From the NCBI GenBank assembly GCA_900770015.1, contig CAAGIU010000268.1, forward strand, positions 1 to 6,817: 6,817 nt of DNA, in the 5' to 3' direction. How positions within the stretch are numbered: the first letter of the stretch is position 1; every line of letters begins with the position of its first letter. Shown one piece after another: positions 5,591-6,817 of the stretch. The translations under genes were made by a program, and so were the position numbers. Source of the stretch: an uncultured Oscillospiraceae bacterium. Its GTDB lineage: Bacteria > Bacillota_A > Clostridia > Oscillospirales > Oscillospiraceae. The notes beneath the pieces are model-generated. The model saw only the letters and a program-made list of their open reading frames with translations, was not told the DNA's origin and ran no database searches.

Positions 5591-5619
5591 AACTATCCGG
5601 CTCCCCTGCTCATATAGTA
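5591..5619 (+). promoter_or_regulatory. putative sigma-K-type promoter for the three-gene operon
   Basis: AACT at 5591-5594, a 16-base spacer and CATATAGTA at 5611-5619 match sigma-K consensus mACm-N16-CATAnnnTA except for the last base of the -35. The geometry is identical to the site at 306-334. Transcription would start near 5626, leaving a 34-base leader to the ATG at 5660. The -10 also differs from sigma-E CATACAnT at only one base, but no sigma-E -35 is seen. Confidence 0.5.
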
Positions 5620-5659
5620 AATCAGTCCTTTATTCCCAAACCGCAGGAGGAGATTTTCC

Positions 5660-5893
5660 ATGAAGTCAGGAAAGGAACATAACCCGGGCCTGGAGGATGT
5701 GCGTTCCATCGCCGATTCTCCGGCAGGGAAACAGCTGGTGGAACTGATGCGCAACGATCAGGACCCGGCGGTTCAGGCGGCAATTAAGCAGGCGGAAACC
5801 GGAGATTTTTCGCAGGCGAAGACGATCATCGAAAAGCTGTTATCCTCACCGGAGGCAGCGGCATTGATCCGGGAAATCCGAGGCGGAAAATGA
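5660..5893 (+). CDS. small hypothetical protein, first of a three-gene operon
   Basis: A 77-residue soluble, helical protein starting at ATG 5660 behind AGGAGG (5645-5650). No family is recognised with confidence. It holds two similar stretches, IADSPAGKQLVELMRND (17-33) and LLSSPEAAALIREIRGG (60-76), on either side of a short alanine- and glutamine-rich helix (AVQAAIKQAETGDFSQAKTI, 37-56). The stretches share a small-polar-Pro turn followed by an amphipathic helix. The stop overlaps the next ATG (ATGA), so translation is coupled to the second gene. A sigma-K-like promoter upstream suggests expression late in sporulation, but no coat, small acid-soluble or germination motif is seen. Confidence 0.75.
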   Translation: MKSGKEHNPGLEDVRSIADSPAGKQLVELMRNDQDPAVQAAIKQAETGDFSQAKTIIEKLLSSPEAAALIREIRGGK

Positions 5894-6252
5894 GCGAACT
5901 GGATGACAAGCTCGGCGCAATCCTGTCGAACCCACAGATGATGCAGCAAATCATGTCCCTGGCCCAGGCCCTCAATTCCCAGACGGATGCTGCCCAGGCC
6001 CAGCAAAAACCGCCGGACCCTGCCCCGGAGCTTCCTCAGCTGCTGAATCCCAACCTGCTCAGCAAAATCAGCACACTGATGCAGCACGGGACAATCGATC
6101 AGGATCAGAAGACGCTTCTCAAGGCGCTGTCGCCCTATCTCAGCCGACACAAACTGCAAAAGCTGGAACGGGCCATGCAGGCCGCAAAGGTGGCAGGCGT
6201 GGCCTCCGAATTGGTGGGACAGAAACGCAATCAACCATATTCCGGAAGGTAG
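5890..6252 (+). CDS. hypothetical protein, second of the three-gene operon
   Basis: A 120-residue soluble protein whose ATG overlaps the preceding stop by four bases. The N-terminal segment DDKLGAILSNPQMMQQIMSL (5-24) resembles the two Ser-Pro helix stretches of the upstream protein and, loosely, the NP-x2-M-x2-I/L helices of STI1-type domains. A proline- and glutamine-rich linker follows at about 30-52 (QTDAAQAQQKPPDPAPELPQ). The second half (about 53-110) is helical (LLNPNLLSKISTLMQHG, then QDQKTLLKALSPYLSRHKL and RAMQAAKVAGVASEL). The C-terminus is basic. There is no signal peptide or membrane segment. I do not recognise the family. The coupled arrangement suggests that it forms a complex with its neighbours, which is inference. 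Confidence 0.75.
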   Translation: MSELDDKLGAILSNPQMMQQIMSLAQALNSQTDAAQAQQKPPDPAPELPQLLNPNLLSKISTLMQHGTIDQDQKTLLKALSPYLSRHKLQKLERAMQAAKVAGVASELVGQKRNQPYSGR

Positions 6253-6256
6253 CAGC

Positions 6257-6649
6257 ATGTATAATCGTTATATTCCCCAGGCCGATGGCTCTTTTCAGAG
6301 AAACCGTGTCCCCGAACCGGAGATGCCCCAAAAGTCGGCTGCAGAGCGCTCAGCCCCCGCCCAGCCGGAAAAGCCCCAGCCCAAAAGTCCCCCGGAGGTC
6401 AGGCAGAGTCCTCCCCCGCCGGGAAGACCCCGGCCACCGGTGATGCTCCAAAGTCCCCAGAAGCAGTACCGTCCGCCAAAGCAGGAACAAATTCCCGGCA
6501 GCATCGGCAGCTTTTTCAAGGGCTTGCTGCCGGAAAACCTGGATGCGGAGGATCTGATCGTGATCCTGCTGCTCCTGCTCATGTCCGGCGGCAGCAGCAA
6601 GGACCCCAACGCCGCCTTGCTCACCCTTGGCATCTATCTGTTTCTGTAG
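6257..6649 (+). CDS. proline-rich protein with C-terminal hydrophobic segments, third of the operon
   Basis: A 130-residue protein starting at ATG 6257, four bases after the previous stop, with GGAAGG (6242-6247) as ribosome-binding site. Residues 1-12 (MYNRYIPQADGS) are polar and aromatic. Residues 20-80 are dominated by Pro, Gln, Lys and Ser with a SPPPPGRPRPP core (51-61), and are probably extended and disordered. Residues 81-95 (GSIGSFFKGLLPENL) may be amphipathic. The C-terminus has two hydrophobic stretches, LIVILLLLLMS (100-110) and AALLTLGIYLFL (119-130), separated by GGSSKDPN, which could form a short membrane hairpin. There is no signal peptide. The family is not recognised by name. 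The layout (proline-rich stalk, membrane-binding end) suggests a membrane tether for the two soluble partners upstream; this is inference. A strong terminator follows at once. Confidence 0.78.
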   Translation: MYNRYIPQADGSFQRNRVPEPEMPQKSAAERSAPAQPEKPQPKSPPEVRQSPPPPGRPRPPVMLQSPQKQYRPPKQEQIPGSIGSFFKGLLPENLDAEDLIVILLLLLMSGGSSKDPNAALLTLGIYLFL

Positions 6650-6653
6650 CAAA

Positions 6654-6690
6654 AAGCCGTTCAGGGAAAAAATCCTTGAACGGCTTGTTT
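6654..6690. terminator. intrinsic terminator after the three-gene operon
   Basis: AAGCCGTTCA (6654-6663) pairs with TGAACGGCTT (6677-6686), and GGG (6664-6666) pairs with CCT (6674-6676) through one G-U pair, around a 7-base loop, giving a 13-bp stem. The plus-strand tail is GTTTGT. The five A at 6651-6655 give a T-rich tail on the minus strand, so it may work in both directions. It begins five bases after the stop codon. Confidence 0.85.
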
Positions 6691-6743
6691 GTATGCCTGG
6701 ATCTGCTTTCTCAATAACGCGGCAAATTGTAAGTTATCGCACT

Positions 6744-6817
6744 GGCGCGGTAGCGCCCTTGGCTCTCCCTTTGGGAGAGCTGGCTGCCCCATAGGGGCAG
6801 ACTGAGAGGGTCCCACG
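6744..6817. repeat. hairpin-rich intergenic repeat element, cut by window end
   Basis: Three perfect hairpins lie almost end to end: GGCGC/GCGCC (6744-6748 with 6753-6757), GCTCTCCC/GGGAGAGC (6762-6769 with 6773-6780, TTT loop) and CTGCCCC/GGGGCAG (6784-6790 with 6794-6800, ATA loop), followed by ACTGAGAGGG. The CTTGGCTC and CTGAGAGGG words resemble dispersed intergenic repeats I recall from gut Oscillospirales such as Faecalibacterium. No reading frame of note crosses it. Only one copy is visible here, so repeat status is inferred. Confidence 0.6.

Noticed and set aside
4955..5617. A 220-residue open frame on the plus strand
   Set aside because: It lies antisense to the metallophosphoesterase gene and runs through that gene's promoter; no plausible ribosome-binding site or motif.

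Overview
The window looks like chromosomal DNA of a spore-forming clostridial Firmicute with moderately high GC, most likely in or near the Oscillospirales (Oscillospiraceae/Ruminococcaceae). This rests on a SleC-type spore cortex-lytic system, a type III pantothenate kinase, strong AGGAGG ribosome-binding sites, several TTG starts, and a terminal cluster of GC-rich hairpins of a kind common in gut Clostridia. The taxonomic placement is inference from gene content, not from a search.

Layout. (1) Positions 1-303 hold the end, or the whole, of an unrecognised small gene closed by an intrinsic terminator. (2) Positions 306-2512 hold a probable sporulation operon behind a sigma-K-like promoter. 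It contains a stand-alone protein matching the N-terminal propeptide region of SleC, a second protein matching the mature SleC enzyme (SpoIID-like catalytic domain plus two peptidoglycan-binding domains), and a third protein made only of two peptidoglycan-binding domains. (3) A near-consensus sigma-A promoter then drives a CDP-alcohol phosphatidyltransferase (PgsA-like), ended by a bidirectional terminator at 3251-3277. (4) Positions 3457-4216 hold two divergent small membrane-protein genes of unknown function separated by a long inverted repeat. (5) On the minus strand a YfcE-like phosphodiesterase gene and coaX form a translationally coupled pair (ATGA overlap) behind an extended -10 promoter. 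(6) On the plus strand, behind a second sigma-K-like promoter with the same geometry as the first, lie three small, tightly packed genes of unknown function (5660-6649), closed by a terminator. (7) The right edge (6744-6817) enters a hairpin-rich repetitive-looking intergenic element.

How it fits together. The SleC-like genes should act on spore cortex peptidoglycan at germination. In known SleC the inhibitory propeptide is joined to the enzyme and is removed by Csp proteases; here the two parts are encoded by separate genes. The matching promoter geometry suggests that the three unknown genes at 5660-6649 may be expressed in the same late mother-cell stage. The PgsA-like enzyme, CoaX and the phosphodiesterase are ordinary housekeeping functions of phospholipid and coenzyme A synthesis. 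No mobile element, CRISPR array, tRNA or rRNA is visible, and no gene-free stretch exceeds 300 bases.
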